From: Modicisalibacter ilicicola DSM 19980
GTDB lineage: Bacteria > Pseudomonadota > Gammaproteobacteria > Pseudomonadales > Halomonadaceae
Reading direction: 5' to 3'
NCBI RefSeq assembly: GCF_900128925.1
Contig: NZ_FQUJ01000005.1
Span: forward strand, 124,001 to 188,000
DNA length: 64,000 nt
Position 1 is the first letter of the stretch. Each line of letters starts with the position of its first letter. Position numbers and translations under genes: made by a program. The notes beneath the pieces were generated by a model that ran no database searches, was not told where the DNA came from, and was given only the letters and a program-made list of their open reading frames with translations. Of the stretch, positions 6,939-15,668 are shown piece by piece.

Positions 6939-8579
6939 ATGGCTCCCAACTTGCCTCCCAAGGCACCGCTCGAACACAGCCAGAGTGTCGCGGGTAGCCC
7001 TGCGGCTCATGAGGAAGAACACCACTACCGCAGTGGACCGCTGCGCTGGCTGCTCACCACCAACCACAAGGAGATCGGCACGCTCTACCTGATCTTCTCG
7101 CTGTCGATGTTCCTGATCGGCGGTGTCATGGCCCTGGTGGTGCGGCTCGAACTGTTCCAGCCGGGTCTGCAGATGGTGCAGCCCGAGTTCTTCAATCAGA
7201 TGACCACCATGCATGGCCTGATCATGGTCTTCGGTGCCGTGATGCCCGCCTTCGTGGGGTTGGCCAACTGGATGGTGCCTCTGCAGATCGGGGCGCCTGA
7301 CATGGCGCTGCCTCGCCTCAACAACTTCAGCTTCTGGCTGTTGCCGATCGCCTTCACATTGCTTTTGGCGACCCTGCTGATGCCCGGTGGTGGGCCCAAC
7401 TTCGGATGGACCTTCTATGCGCCGCTTTCCACCACCTATGCACCGCCCTCGACCACCTTCTTCATCTTCGCGCTGCACATGGCGGGCATCAGCTCGATCC
7501 TCGGGGCGATCAACATCATCGCGACGATCCTCAACCTGCGGGCGCCGGGCATGCGCCTGATGGACATGACGCTGTTCGTCTGGACCTGGTTGATCACCGC
7601 CTTCCTGCTGATCGCGGTCATGCCGGTCCTGGCCGGCGTCATCACCATGATGCTGCTCGACATCAATTTCGGTACCAGCTTCTTCAATGCCGCCGGGGGC
7701 GGCGATCCGGTGCTGTTCCAGCACCTGTTCTGGTTCTTCGGGCATCCCGAGGTGTACATCATGATTCTGCCGGCCTTCGGCATCGTCTCGGTGATCGTGC
7801 CTACCTTCGCCCGCAAGCGTCTGTTCGGCTACGCCTCCATGGTCTATGCCACGGCCTCGATTGCCATTCTGTCGTTCCTGGTATGGGCGCACCACATGTT
7901 CGCGGTCGGGCTGCCCCTGGTGGCCGAACTGTTCTTCATGTACACCACCATGCTGATCGCCGTGCCCACCGGGGTGAAGGTGTTCAACTGGATCACCACG
8001 CTGTTTCGCGGCTCGATCACCTTCGAGACGCCGATGCTGTTCGCCCTGGCCTTCATCGTGCTGTTCACCATCGGCGGGTTCTCGGGACTGATGCTGGCGA
8101 TCGCCCCGGCGGATTTCCAGTACCACGATACCTATTTCGTGGTGGCGCATTTCCACTACGTGCTGGTGCCCGGGGCGGTGTTCTCGATCATGGCCGCGGT
8201 CTACTACTGGCTACCCAAGTGGACCGGCCATTATCCGGACGAGCGCATCGGTCGCTGGCACTTCTGGCTCTCGGTGATCGGCGTCAACCTGCTGTTCTTC
8301 CCCATGCATTTCGCCGGCCTCGCGGGCATGCCGCGTCGGATTCCCGACTACGCCCTGCAGTTCGCGGATTTCAACATGGCCTCGAGCATCGGCGGCTTCC
8401 TGTTCGGGTTCTCGCAGTTGCTCTTCGTCTGGGTCATCGTCAAGTGCGTGCGCGGCGGCGCCAAGGCGCCGGCGAAGGCCTGGGAAGGCGCCAGCGATCT
8501 CGAATGGACGCTGCCTAGCCCGGCACCGTTGCATACCTTCGAGACGCCACCGGATCTGCGCGGGTTCAAGTTCCACTGA
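6939..8579 (+). CDS. coxA: Cytochrome c oxidase subunit I
   Basis: Catalytic subunit of the proton-pumping heme-copper oxidase, with twelve membrane helices over 546 residues. Visible ligands: H92 and H406 for low-spin heme a, H404 for heme a3, and H269, H318 and H319 for CuB. HPEVY (269-273) holds the glutamate of the D channel and the Tyr cross-linked to the CuB histidine, which marks an A1-type oxidase. It starts 53 bp after coxB with a GAGGAG ribosome site. The N-terminal about 35 residues are hydrophilic and variable. Confidence 0.97.
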   Translation: MAPNLPPKAPLEHSQSVAGSPAAHEEEHHYRSGPLRWLLTTNHKEIGTLYLIFSLSMFLIGGVMALVVRLELFQPGLQMVQPEFFNQMTTMHGLIMVFGAVMPAFVGLANWMVPLQIGAPDMALPRLNNFSFWLLPIAFTLLLATLLMPGGGPNFGWTFYAPLSTTYAPPSTTFFIFALHMAGISSILGAINIIATILNLRAPGMRLMDMTLFVWTWLITAFLLIAVMPVLAGVITMMLLDINFGTSFFNAAGGGDPVLFQHLFWFFGHPEVYIMILPAFGIVSVIVPTFARKRLFGYASMVYATASIAILSFLVWAHHMFAVGLPLVAELFFMYTTMLIAVPTGVKVFNWITTLFRGSITFETPMLFALAFIVLFTIGGFSGLMLAIAPADFQYHDTYFVVAHFHYVLVPGAVFSIMAAVYYWLPKWTGHYPDERIGRWHFWLSVIGVNLLFFPMHFAGLAGMPRRIPDYALQFADFNMASSIGGFLFGFSQLLFVWVIVKCVRGGAKAPAKAWEGASDLEWTLPSPAPLHTFETPPDLRGFKFH

Positions 8580-8614
8580 CATCCGCCGAGGGCAGGAAAC
8601 CGGGAGGGCAAGCC

Positions 8615-9178
8615 ATGACGCCAGTACAGCGAACGGTCACCAAGACCCTGATCGCACTGTTGATGATGGTAGGGTTCACCATCGCCCTGGTGCCACTGTA
8701 TGACGTCTTCTGTCAGATCACCGGGCTCAATGGCAAGTCCGCCAGCCAGCCACGAGCGGTCGTCAGTGGCGAGGTGGATGAGTCGCGCTATGTCACCGTG
8801 CAGTTCATCACCCGCACCGGCAGCGGTCTGCCCTGGCGTCTCGAGGCCCTGAACCGCCAGGTGCGCGTCCACCCCGGTCAGGCCTACGAGGTGCGCTTCG
8901 CCTTCGTCAACCATGGCAAGACCGCTTCCCGGGGGCGGGCCGTGCCCAGCGTCAGCCCCTCCGAGGCCTCCCTGCACCTGCGCAAGGTGACGTGTTTCTG
9001 TTTCCAGGAGCAGCGACTCGAGGCGGGAGAAAAGCTGGAGCTGCCCATGATGTTCCAGCTGTCCAGCGATCTGCCGGAGGGTATTCATACCGTGACCCTG
9101 GCCTACACCCTGTACCCCGTGGCCGAAGGCCCGGTGGCGAATAACAAGAGCACATCCATGCAAGGAGGTGATGCATGA
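8615..9178 (+). CDS. ctaG: Cytochrome c oxidase assembly protein CtaG (Cox11)
   Basis: Copper chaperone that delivers copper to the CuB site of subunit I. A single N-terminal membrane anchor (about 11-31) precedes a periplasmic beta-sandwich domain. The copper motif CFCF is present (C127 and C129, within KVTCFCFQEQ). At 187 residues it is of normal length. The stop overlaps the coxC start in ATGA, and a strong AAGGAGG inside the ctaG end serves coxC. Confidence 0.93.
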   Translation: MTPVQRTVTKTLIALLMMVGFTIALVPLYDVFCQITGLNGKSASQPRAVVSGEVDESRYVTVQFITRTGSGLPWRLEALNRQVRVHPGQAYEVRFAFVNHGKTASRGRAVPSVSPSEASLHLRKVTCFCFQEQRLEAGEKLELPMMFQLSSDLPEGIHTVTLAYTLYPVAEGPVANNKSTSMQGGDA

Positions 9179-10035
9179 GCGGTGGCAGCTACTACGTACC
9201 CGCGAGCAGCAAGTGGCCCATCCTCGCTGGCTTGGCGGTGGGGTTGTTCATGATCGGCACGGGCATCCTGCTGGTCTTCGACACCGGCTTGGTGCTGGTG
9301 CCCATCGGGGTGGTGGCGATCGTCGCCGTGATGGCGCTGTGGTTTCGCGATGTGATCAAGGAGTCCCGAAGCGGCCTCTACGATGACCAGATGGATCGCT
9401 CCTTTCGCTGGGGCATGGCCTGGTTCATCTTCTCGGAGGTGATGTTCTTCCTGGCCTTCTTTGGCGCCCTGTTCTATGTGCGGGTCTTTGCGCTGCCCTG
9501 GCTGGATGGAGAAGGGGCGAAGGGTGTCAGTGCCTTGCTGTGGCCCGATTTCGCCGCCAGCTGGCCGCTGATGAGCCCGCCTGATTCGAATGTGGCGGGC
9601 CCCAAGGAGGTCGTCAATCCCTGGCAGTTGCCGCTGGTCAACACGCTCTTCCTGGTAACCTCCAGTATTACGCTGACGCTCTCCCACGAGGCACTCAAGG
9701 AGGGCCATCGCGACACCACGCGCAACTGCCTGATCCTCACGCTGGTGCTGGGAGTGCTCTTCGTGTGCGTGCAAGGCTTCGAGTACTACGAGGCCTATCA
9801 TCATCTTGGCATCACGTTGCAAGCGGGCATATACGGTTCGACCTTCTTCCTGTTGACCGGCTTTCACGGTGCTCATGTCACCATCGGCGCCATCATTCTC
9901 GGTGTGATGCTCTGGCGTATCCAGAAAGGGCATTTCTCGGAGCACAATCACTTCGGTTTCGAGGCGGCTGCCTGGTATTGGCATTTCGTCGATGTGGTAT
10001 GGATCGGGCTGTTCATTTTCGTTTACGTGTTTTGA
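9175..10035 (+). CDS. coxC: Cytochrome c oxidase subunit III
   Basis: Third core subunit, seven membrane helices, 286 residues. Family signatures include FRWGMAWFIFSEVMFFLAFF, the TGFHGAHVTIGAI run and the C-terminal AAWYWHFVDVVW. It overlaps ctaG by four bases. The subunit III order after ctaG matches pseudomonad and halomonad oxidase operons. Confidence 0.95.
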   Translation: MSGGSYYVPASSKWPILAGLAVGLFMIGTGILLVFDTGLVLVPIGVVAIVAVMALWFRDVIKESRSGLYDDQMDRSFRWGMAWFIFSEVMFFLAFFGALFYVRVFALPWLDGEGAKGVSALLWPDFAASWPLMSPPDSNVAGPKEVVNPWQLPLVNTLFLVTSSITLTLSHEALKEGHRDTTRNCLILTLVLGVLFVCVQGFEYYEAYHHLGITLQAGIYGSTFFLLTGFHGAHVTIGAIILGVMLWRIQKGHFSEHNHFGFEAAAWYWHFVDVVWIGLFIFVYVF

Positions 10036-10041
10036 GCGTGG

Positions 10042-10236
10042 TCAGACACGGCCCAGGTCACCCACGTAAAACCCGTAGAGCAACAAAGCGATGAGCAGCG
10101 ACGCCAGGCTGACGCGAACCTTCAGGGATGTCAGCAGACGCCTGGATCGGCTGTCGTCGCGTATGAGATAGCCGGCTCCCATCAAGAGGCTGGTGAGCAT
10201 GGCCAGAAAGACGGCGGCAATCAGGACTTTGAGCAT
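10042..10236 (-). CDS. DUF2909 twin-transmembrane protein
   Basis: A 64-residue protein of two membrane helices (about 1-23 and 41-60) joined by a basic loop RDDSRSRRLLTSLKVRVS, the pattern of DUF2909. The family is known next to coxC and the SURF1 gene in gammaproteobacteria. It lies on the opposite strand between them; its start is only 15 bp from the SURF1 start, so its promoter must overlap the SURF1 coding region. Function unknown; a role in oxidase assembly is guilt by association. Confidence 0.85.
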   Translation of the reverse strand: MLKVLIAAVFLAMLTSLLMGAGYLIRDDSRSRRLLTSLKVRVSLASLLIALLLYGFYVGDLGRV

Positions 10237-10251
10237 GAGGGACTCCGTGTC

Positions 10252-10968
10252 ATGGGCATATTCAGTTCAAACAAGCTTGCCGATGGCGTCAAGAAAAAGT
10301 CGCTCTGGTGGCTGGGCTGGGGGCTGGTGATCGTGCTGGGCCTGGTGCTGGGAGGCTGGCAATGGCAACGCGCCGAAGAGAAGCGTGCCTATCTGGCCCG
10401 CCTCGAGGCCGCCCCGACCCTGACAATGCCGGAAACGACGCCGCCCGATGGTGCCGAGGTTCGACTGGCGGGGCGGTTCCTGGCGGCGCAGACCCGTTTT
10501 CTGGACAACCGCGTGCGCGATGGGCGTGTCGGCGTTGCCGTCCTCACGCCGCTTGTCGATGTTCACGGACGTCACTGGCTGATCGAGCGGGGATTCGTGC
10601 CCTCGGGGCCGGAACGCAAGGACCCGGTCGTCGATACGCCCACCGGCCGGGTCGAGCTCGCGGGTCTGTGGCAGAGCGCGGGTCAGGACGCACCCTTGTT
10701 CGGCCCCAACCAGGAGGGCAACCGGTTGCAACGCATCGAACTCTCGGCCTGGCCAGAGGCCCTCACCTTCGCGCATGACGGCTGGTTGCATCAGCGTGAA
10801 GGCGAAGGGCGCTTCGCTTCCTGGTGGACGCCCTCGGTGATGCCCCCCAGCAGACACCTCGGTTATGCCGTGCAGTGGTGGGGGCTTGCCCTCGCCGCGA
10901 CTGCCGTGATGTGGCTGGGGCGCCCGCGTGCCAGGCTGCAGTCACGAATCATGGAGACGAGATCATGA
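10252..10968 (+). CDS. SURF1 family oxidase assembly protein
   Basis: Membrane protein needed for efficient heme a insertion into subunit I. Two membrane helices frame a periplasmic domain: about residues 18-37 (LGWGLVIVLGLVLGGWQWQR, the family signature) and about 206-222 (WWGLALAATAVMWLG). RYxxL-like and IERGFVP motifs are visible. Its ATG is 15 bp from the start of the divergent DUF2909 gene. The stop overlaps the next gene in ATGA. Confidence 0.9.
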   Translation: MGIFSSNKLADGVKKKSLWWLGWGLVIVLGLVLGGWQWQRAEEKRAYLARLEAAPTLTMPETTPPDGAEVRLAGRFLAAQTRFLDNRVRDGRVGVAVLTPLVDVHGRHWLIERGFVPSGPERKDPVVDTPTGRVELAGLWQSAGQDAPLFGPNQEGNRLQRIELSAWPEALTFAHDGWLHQREGEGRFASWWTPSVMPPSRHLGYAVQWWGLALAATAVMWLGRPRARLQSRIMETRS

Positions 10969-11501
10969 GCAGAGGCATCTCCTGGAACCTGCGACAGAAG
11001 CTCAAGCTGCTGGCATTTATCGCCCTGTTTTCCGGCCCTCTGGTTGCCGCCTGGGCGATGGTGGAGTGGCGGGTCGGCATTCCCGAAGAGAAGGCTGCGC
11101 ATGGTCGGCTCGAACCCACCTTGCCGCCCTTGTCGCAGTGGCCGCTGGAAGAGGGCGCCGCGACGCTCGATCATGAGGAGTGGGTCCTGGCCTATGACTG
11201 TCTGCTCCCCTGCGGTGGGCTGGCCGATCGCCTATGGCGGCTGCACCGGGCATTGGGGCGCGAGGCGCCTCGTGTGACGCGATTGCGCCTGGGCGGGGGG
11301 CAGGACCCGCTGCCCGGCGAGCAGGTGGTGCACTGGCAGGAGCGGCCAGCGTGGAGCGACGATGCGGTAACCTGGCTCATCGATTTCGAGGGCCGGGTGG
11401 TGTTGAGCTACGGGCAGGACGACGATCCGTCGGAAATTCTCGAGGATGTTCGTCGCCTGCTGCGCATGAATCCGGAAATCGAGCGACTGTCGCGGGAGTG
11501 A
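10965..11501 (+). CDS. Membrane-anchored protein with SCO-like CX3C motif
   Basis: The 178-residue product has one N-terminal membrane helix (about 13-32) and a periplasmic domain. That domain contains C79-LLP-C83, preceded by a hydrophobic strand (WVLAY) and followed by a helix (LADRLWRLHRALG), then VTWLIDFEGRVVLSYG and a C-terminal helix. This layout resembles a reduced thioredoxin/SCO fold with a CX3C copper or redox site. It replaces nothing obvious: no separate sco gene is seen in the cluster. Start overlaps the SURF1 stop (ATGA). A related unnamed gene sits in the same place in pseudomonads (from memory). Copper delivery to CuA is an inference. Confidence 0.8.
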   Translation: MSRGISWNLRQKLKLLAFIALFSGPLVAAWAMVEWRVGIPEEKAAHGRLEPTLPPLSQWPLEEGAATLDHEEWVLAYDCLLPCGGLADRLWRLHRALGREAPRVTRLRLGGGQDPLPGEQVVHWQERPAWSDDAVTWLIDFEGRVVLSYGQDDDPSEILEDVRRLLRMNPEIERLSRE

Positions 11502-11534
11502 GGTGTCCATGCTGGCATCAGGGGGAGGGGGTTC

Positions 11535-12602
11535 ATGGCGGTATCGGTAGAAGAAAGACGACTGCGCCTGGCCAGGGCCTTGAGTCTGATGGGCGTTCTG
11601 CTGGCGTTCGGCGTGGTACTGCTGGGAGCCTGGACCCGATTGGTCGATGCCGGTCTGGGATGCCCCGATTGGCCCGGCTGCTACGGGAAGCTGATAGTGC
11701 CGGACGATGCCACGGCCCTGGCGCACACGCCTCATGCGCCGCTGGACGCCGCCAAGGCCTGGGCCGAGATGATTCACCGCTATGTGGCTAGCGGTCTCGG
11801 CCTGTTGGTGATCGGCCTGGTGGTGCTGGCCTGGCGGTCGCGGAACGTTCCTGGCTATCCCCATCGGACCAGTTGGCTGTTGCTCGGCGTCATCCTGGCC
11901 CAGGGCGCCTTCGGCGCCTTCACCGTGACCCTCAAGCTCTGGCCCCAGGTCGTCACCTTGCACCTGCTGGGTGGCTTGTGCGTGACGCTGCTGTTTCTGT
12001 GGTTATCGCTGCAGCTGCGTCGGGTCGGGACTGACGCCCCTCCCAGGACGCGTGCATCCTGGCCCGGTGGCTTGTGGCTGCTGGCCATCGTGCTGCTGGT
12101 CGGGCAACTGGCACTGGGGGGGTGGACATCGAGCAACTATGCCGGTATCGCCTGCCAGGGAGTGCCGACCTGCAATGGCCAGTGGTGGCCGGATACGGAT
12201 TGGAAGGAGGGCTTCAACCTGGCCCAGACCATCGGCCCCAATTATCTTTACGGCAAATTGCACAGCGAGGCGCGTACAGCCATCCACCTGGCGCATAGGC
12301 TCGGCGCCTTGGCCCTGGGTGTCGTGCTGCTGCTCGTCACCTGGCGTTACTGGGCGTGGCATGCGCTGCGACCCTCCCTGATCCTGCTGTTGGGGCTCTA
12401 TGGCGTGCAGGTGGGGCTGGGTATCGCAAATGTCTTGCTGTGGTTGCCGCTGGGGCTGGCCCTGGCCCATACCGCTGGCGCGGTCTTGCTGGTGCTCGCC
12501 ATGGCCACGACGGTCTGGCGGGCGTCCAGCCTCTCCGGGACGGCCCCAGGGCAAGCAGGACGCAACATGGCAAAAGAAGGAGCGGGTCCATGCGTAGCCT
12601 AG
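11535..12602 (+). CDS. ctaA: Heme A synthase CtaA (COX15)
   Basis: Oxidises the C8 methyl of heme O to give heme A for CoxA. The 355-residue protein has eight membrane helices and the COX15 hallmarks GAWTRLVDAGLGCPDWPGC (about 35-53), an EMIHRY histidine, TLHLLGG, and HLAHRLGA in the second half. The two-Cys loop GIACQGVPTCNGQWWP is present. A GGGGGAGGGGG stretch precedes the ATG. The 3' end overlaps ctaB by 13 bases. Confidence 0.94.
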   Translation: MAVSVEERRLRLARALSLMGVLLAFGVVLLGAWTRLVDAGLGCPDWPGCYGKLIVPDDATALAHTPHAPLDAAKAWAEMIHRYVASGLGLLVIGLVVLAWRSRNVPGYPHRTSWLLLGVILAQGAFGAFTVTLKLWPQVVTLHLLGGLCVTLLFLWLSLQLRRVGTDAPPRTRASWPGGLWLLAIVLLVGQLALGGWTSSNYAGIACQGVPTCNGQWWPDTDWKEGFNLAQTIGPNYLYGKLHSEARTAIHLAHRLGALALGVVLLLVTWRYWAWHALRPSLILLLGLYGVQVGLGIANVLLWLPLGLALAHTAGAVLLVLAMATTVWRASSLSGTAPGQAGRNMAKEGAGPCVA

Positions 12603-13501
12603 TGATGACAAGCACGGGACCAGCGGCACGTCTCTGGCGATGGCAGGATCTGGTGACCCTGGGCAAGCCCAGGGTCGTGGTGGTCATGCTGGTCTGCGCG
12701 ATGGTCGGCATGGCCCTGGCCGTGCCCGGGCTGCCACCTGTCGATGCGGTGCTGTTCGGGCTGCTGGGGATCGGGTTGTCGGCTTCCGGTGCGGCGGCCT
12801 TCAATCACGTGCTCGACCGGCGCCTGGATGCCATGATGCTGCGCACGTCCCGGCGGCCCGTCGCTTCCCGGCGTCTGCCGACGCCCTTGGCACTGGCCTG
12901 GGCGACCCTGTTGTCGATGATCGGGATAGGCGTGCTGATGTGGCAGGTGAACACCCTGACCGCTTGGCTTACCCTCGCCTCGCTGATCGGCTATGCACTC
13001 ATCTACACGGCGTTTCTCAAGCGCGCAACACCGCAGAACATCACCATCGGTGGCTTGGCCGGCGCGGCTCCGCCACTGTTGGGTTGGGTGGCGGTCAGTG
13101 GCGAGGTGCACCCGGATGCCCTGTTGCTGGTGCTGATCGTCTTTGCCTGGACACCGCCGCATTTCTGGGCCTTGGCCATTCACAAGCGCGACGAATACGC
13201 CCGGGCCAAGGTCCCCATGTTGCCGGTCACCCATGGCGAGGCATTCACCCGATTACAGATATGGCTCTATGGCTGGCTGACCGTGGCGATTACCTTGCTG
13301 CCCTTCGCCACCGGCATGGCGGGACCGGTCTACCTGGCCGGCGTCACCGCGCTGAATGTGCGCTTCATGGTCTGGAACTGGCGGGTATGGCGTGGTCATG
13401 ACCCGCGTGCGCCGATCGCCGCCTTCTGGTTCTCGATCCGCTACATCCTCGGGGTCTTCGCAGCGCTGTTGCTGGATCACTATGCGGTGCTGCTGGGCTG
13501 A
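12590..13501 (+). CDS. ctaB: Protoheme IX farnesyltransferase CtaB (heme O synthase)
   Basis: UbiA-family prenyltransferase that adds farnesyl to heme B, making heme O for CtaA. The 303-residue protein has about nine membrane helices and the prenyl-diphosphate motif NHVLDRRLDAMM. AWTPPHFWALAIHKRDEY is a typical second motif. The ATG at 12590 has an AAGGAG site 8 nt upstream and overlaps the ctaA end, which suggests coupling. Last gene of the oxidase run. Confidence 0.95.
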   Translation: MRSLVMTSTGPAARLWRWQDLVTLGKPRVVVVMLVCAMVGMALAVPGLPPVDAVLFGLLGIGLSASGAAAFNHVLDRRLDAMMLRTSRRPVASRRLPTPLALAWATLLSMIGIGVLMWQVNTLTAWLTLASLIGYALIYTAFLKRATPQNITIGGLAGAAPPLLGWVAVSGEVHPDALLLVLIVFAWTPPHFWALAIHKRDEYARAKVPMLPVTHGEAFTRLQIWLYGWLTVAITLLPFATGMAGPVYLAGVTALNVRFMVWNWRVWRGHDPRAPIAAFWFSIRYILGVFAALLLDHYAVLLG

Positions 13502-13525
13502 GTGCTGACCCGGGCGGGCTGAAAG

Positions 13526-13552
13526 CGCCGCCGGCATGGCCGGCGGCGTTCT
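13526..13552. terminator. Terminator after the oxidase cluster
   Basis: CGCCGCCGGC and GCCGGCGGCG form a perfect 10-bp stem around a 3-nt loop (ATG), with a short T-rich tail. It lies between convergent ctaB and the DASS transporter gene and may serve both. Confidence 0.75.
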
Positions 13553-13567
13553 TGCGCGACAGGCGAT

Positions 13568-15028
13568 TCACCAGAGGGTGGTGACCAGCAGATAGGCCAG
13601 CCCCGTGACCACCACGCTGCCTACCAGATTGAGCAGGAAACCGGCACTGATCATGGACTGGATCCGCATGTGGCCGGTGGCGAAGACAATGGCGTTGGGG
13701 GGTGTCGCCACGGGCATCATGAAGGCGCAGCTTGCCGCGATGGCCGCCGGGACGGTGATCAATACCGGTGAGACATCCATCGACAGCGCCAGGGCGCCGA
13801 GCAAGGGCAAAAAGGCCGCGGCCGTTGCCGTATTCGAGGTCAGCTCGGTAAGGAAGATGATGACCAGCACGACCATGCCGATCAGGGCAATCAGCGGCAG
13901 GGCCTCGAAGAGCGAAAGCTGATTGGCGATCCATTCCGCCAGTCCCGAACTCTTGATCACGCCGGCCAGGGCGAGACCGCCACCGAAGAGCAGCAACACG
14001 CCCCAGGGCAGCTCCTTGGCCTCGTCCCAGTCGAGCAGACGGACTCCCGGGGTATTGCCGCTGGGCAGCAGGAAGAGCAGCAGCCCTGCCGCGATGGCGA
14101 TACCGGTGTCCGAAAGCCAGGCAATGCCGAGATCGTTGATTACGGGACGAAATACCCAGCTCAAGGCGGCCAGCAGGAAGACGATGCCGACGCGCTGCTC
14201 GGCCGGTGACATGTGCCCCAGTTGACTCAACTCGTCACGAATCATGCTGGCGCTGTCCTTGTTGTCGCCCAGCGCGAAGCCGCCTCGGGTCAGCCACCAC
14301 CAGGCCGCCACCATCATCACCACGCTGACCGGCACACCGACCAGCATCCACTGGGCGAAGCCGATGTCGATCCCCCGGTCGTCGGCCAGATAGCCGGCCA
14401 GCAGGGCGTTGGGCGGCGTGCCGATCAAGGTGGCGATCCCACCGATGCTTGCCGAGTAGGCTATGGCCAGCAGCAGCGCGGTGGCGTAGCGATTCAGCTC
14501 CTTGGGGTCGCTGTCTTCCAGCAGGCTGATGACCGACATGCCGATCGGCAGCATCATGATGCTGGTGGCGGTGTTGGACACCCACATGCTCAGAAAACCG
14601 GTCGCCAGCATGAAGCCCGCCACCTGTCGCCGCGGTTGAGGCCCCACCACCTGGAGCACCTTCAAGGCGATGCGCCGGTGCAGGTTCCAGCGCTGCATGC
14701 CGATGCCGAGCAGAAAACCCCCCAGGAACAGGAAGATGATCGGATTGGCGTAACTTGGTGCCGCCGCCGAGAGTTCGCCGATGCCCAGCGCCGGCACCAG
14801 GAGCAAGGGCAGGAGAGCGGTGGCAGGGATGGGAATGGCTTCGGTGGCCCACCAGGTGGCCATCAGCAGGGCCAGGCCGGCACAGGCCCAGGCTGGCTCC
14901 GACATGCCGGCAGGGGCGGGCAGCGTCAGGACCATCACTACCCAGAGCGGCCCCAGCCAGAGGCCGATGCGGGCGGCAGTGGAGGGACTGGTATTGGATT
15001 CATCCGGGCTCCGAGTCGGTGTCGACAT
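13568..15028 (-). CDS. DASS/SLC13 family sodium-coupled carboxylate transporter
   Basis: A 486-residue inner-membrane protein with about twelve hydrophobic segments. Two SNT motifs are present (MWVSNTATSIMM and ELTSNTATAAAF), which in SLC13 proteins such as VcINDY bind sodium and the substrate carboxylates. TPPNAL and TPPNAI follow each in the expected places. Likely substrates are C4-dicarboxylates such as succinate or malate, but sulfate is possible for the family. It is a single gene, convergent with ctaB. Confidence 0.9.
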   Translation of the reverse strand: MSTPTRSPDESNTSPSTAARIGLWLGPLWVVMVLTLPAPAGMSEPAWACAGLALLMATWWATEAIPIPATALLPLLLVPALGIGELSAAAPSYANPIIFLFLGGFLLGIGMQRWNLHRRIALKVLQVVGPQPRRQVAGFMLATGFLSMWVSNTATSIMMLPIGMSVISLLEDSDPKELNRYATALLLAIAYSASIGGIATLIGTPPNALLAGYLADDRGIDIGFAQWMLVGVPVSVVMMVAAWWWLTRGGFALGDNKDSASMIRDELSQLGHMSPAEQRVGIVFLLAALSWVFRPVINDLGIAWLSDTGIAIAAGLLLFLLPSGNTPGVRLLDWDEAKELPWGVLLLFGGGLALAGVIKSSGLAEWIANQLSLFEALPLIALIGMVVLVIIFLTELTSNTATAAAFLPLLGALALSMDVSPVLITVPAAIAASCAFMMPVATPPNAIVFATGHMRIQSMISAGFLLNLVGSVVVTGLAYLLVTTLW

Positions 15029-15173
15029 GCATGACCTCGAGATTGCTGGGCTGACAGGGTAGGGATTCCACTACACAGTAGACCAAATTGGTGATCCATA
15101 TGAGAAGCGGCGGTTGGGGCGCTGGCCATGGGCACGTATACTGCCGTCAACCTAGTTCGTTTCAGGAGAGCCC

Positions 15174-15641
15174 ATGAGCGAAGTGACGGCCTGGTTGTTG
15201 CTGGCTTTGGCGCTGGCGGTAGTTCTCGGATTGGCCGGCTACGCGTGGACGCTATGGCGAGAGGTCAGGCGGCGACAGGCGTTTCGCGAGGAGGAAGTGC
15301 GGCGGGCCAACGACAACTGCCTGGAAAGTCTCGACATGATCGCCAGAGCGATGCTCGCCGAGCAGGTGGACCTGACCGAGGGCAGCCTGCGCTGCAAGGT
15401 GCTGCTCGAGATCATCGACCCGGCATTGCTCGAGCGATCGATCTTCCAACCTTTCGATCAGGTGCACCAGCGCACTGCCCACCTGCACACACATTCGGCT
15501 CGACAATCGCTGACGCCTCGGGAACGTCTCGAGGAGGATCGTCAACGCCTGGAGGTAGAAGACGATCTCCGCGACAGCATTCTCGCGGCGGCTGATGGCG
15601 TCATCGATTTCAAGCGGCGCTGGCCGGCCAGCTTGCACTGA
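15174..15641 (+). CDS. DUF2489 family membrane-anchored protein
   Basis: A 155-residue protein with one N-terminal membrane helix (about 5-28) and a soluble helical domain that includes NDNCLESLDMIARAMLAEQ and SLRCKVLLEIIDPAL, the DUF2489 signature. Its function is unknown. An AGGAGAG ribosome site precedes the ATG. The amidohydrolase gene follows 27 bp later and may be co-transcribed. Confidence 0.85.
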   Translation: MSEVTAWLLLALALAVVLGLAGYAWTLWREVRRRQAFREEEVRRANDNCLESLDMIARAMLAEQVDLTEGSLRCKVLLEIIDPALLERSIFQPFDQVHQRTAHLHTHSARQSLTPRERLEEDRQRLEVEDDLRDSILAAADGVIDFKRRWPASLH

Positions 15642-15668
15642 TAGTCGTTTCTTCCCTGGAGTTGCTTG

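Noticed and set aside
6864-8156. Long open frame opposite coxA, rich in His, Gln and Arg
   Set aside because: Composition is typical of an antisense reading of a membrane protein gene; coxA is certain.
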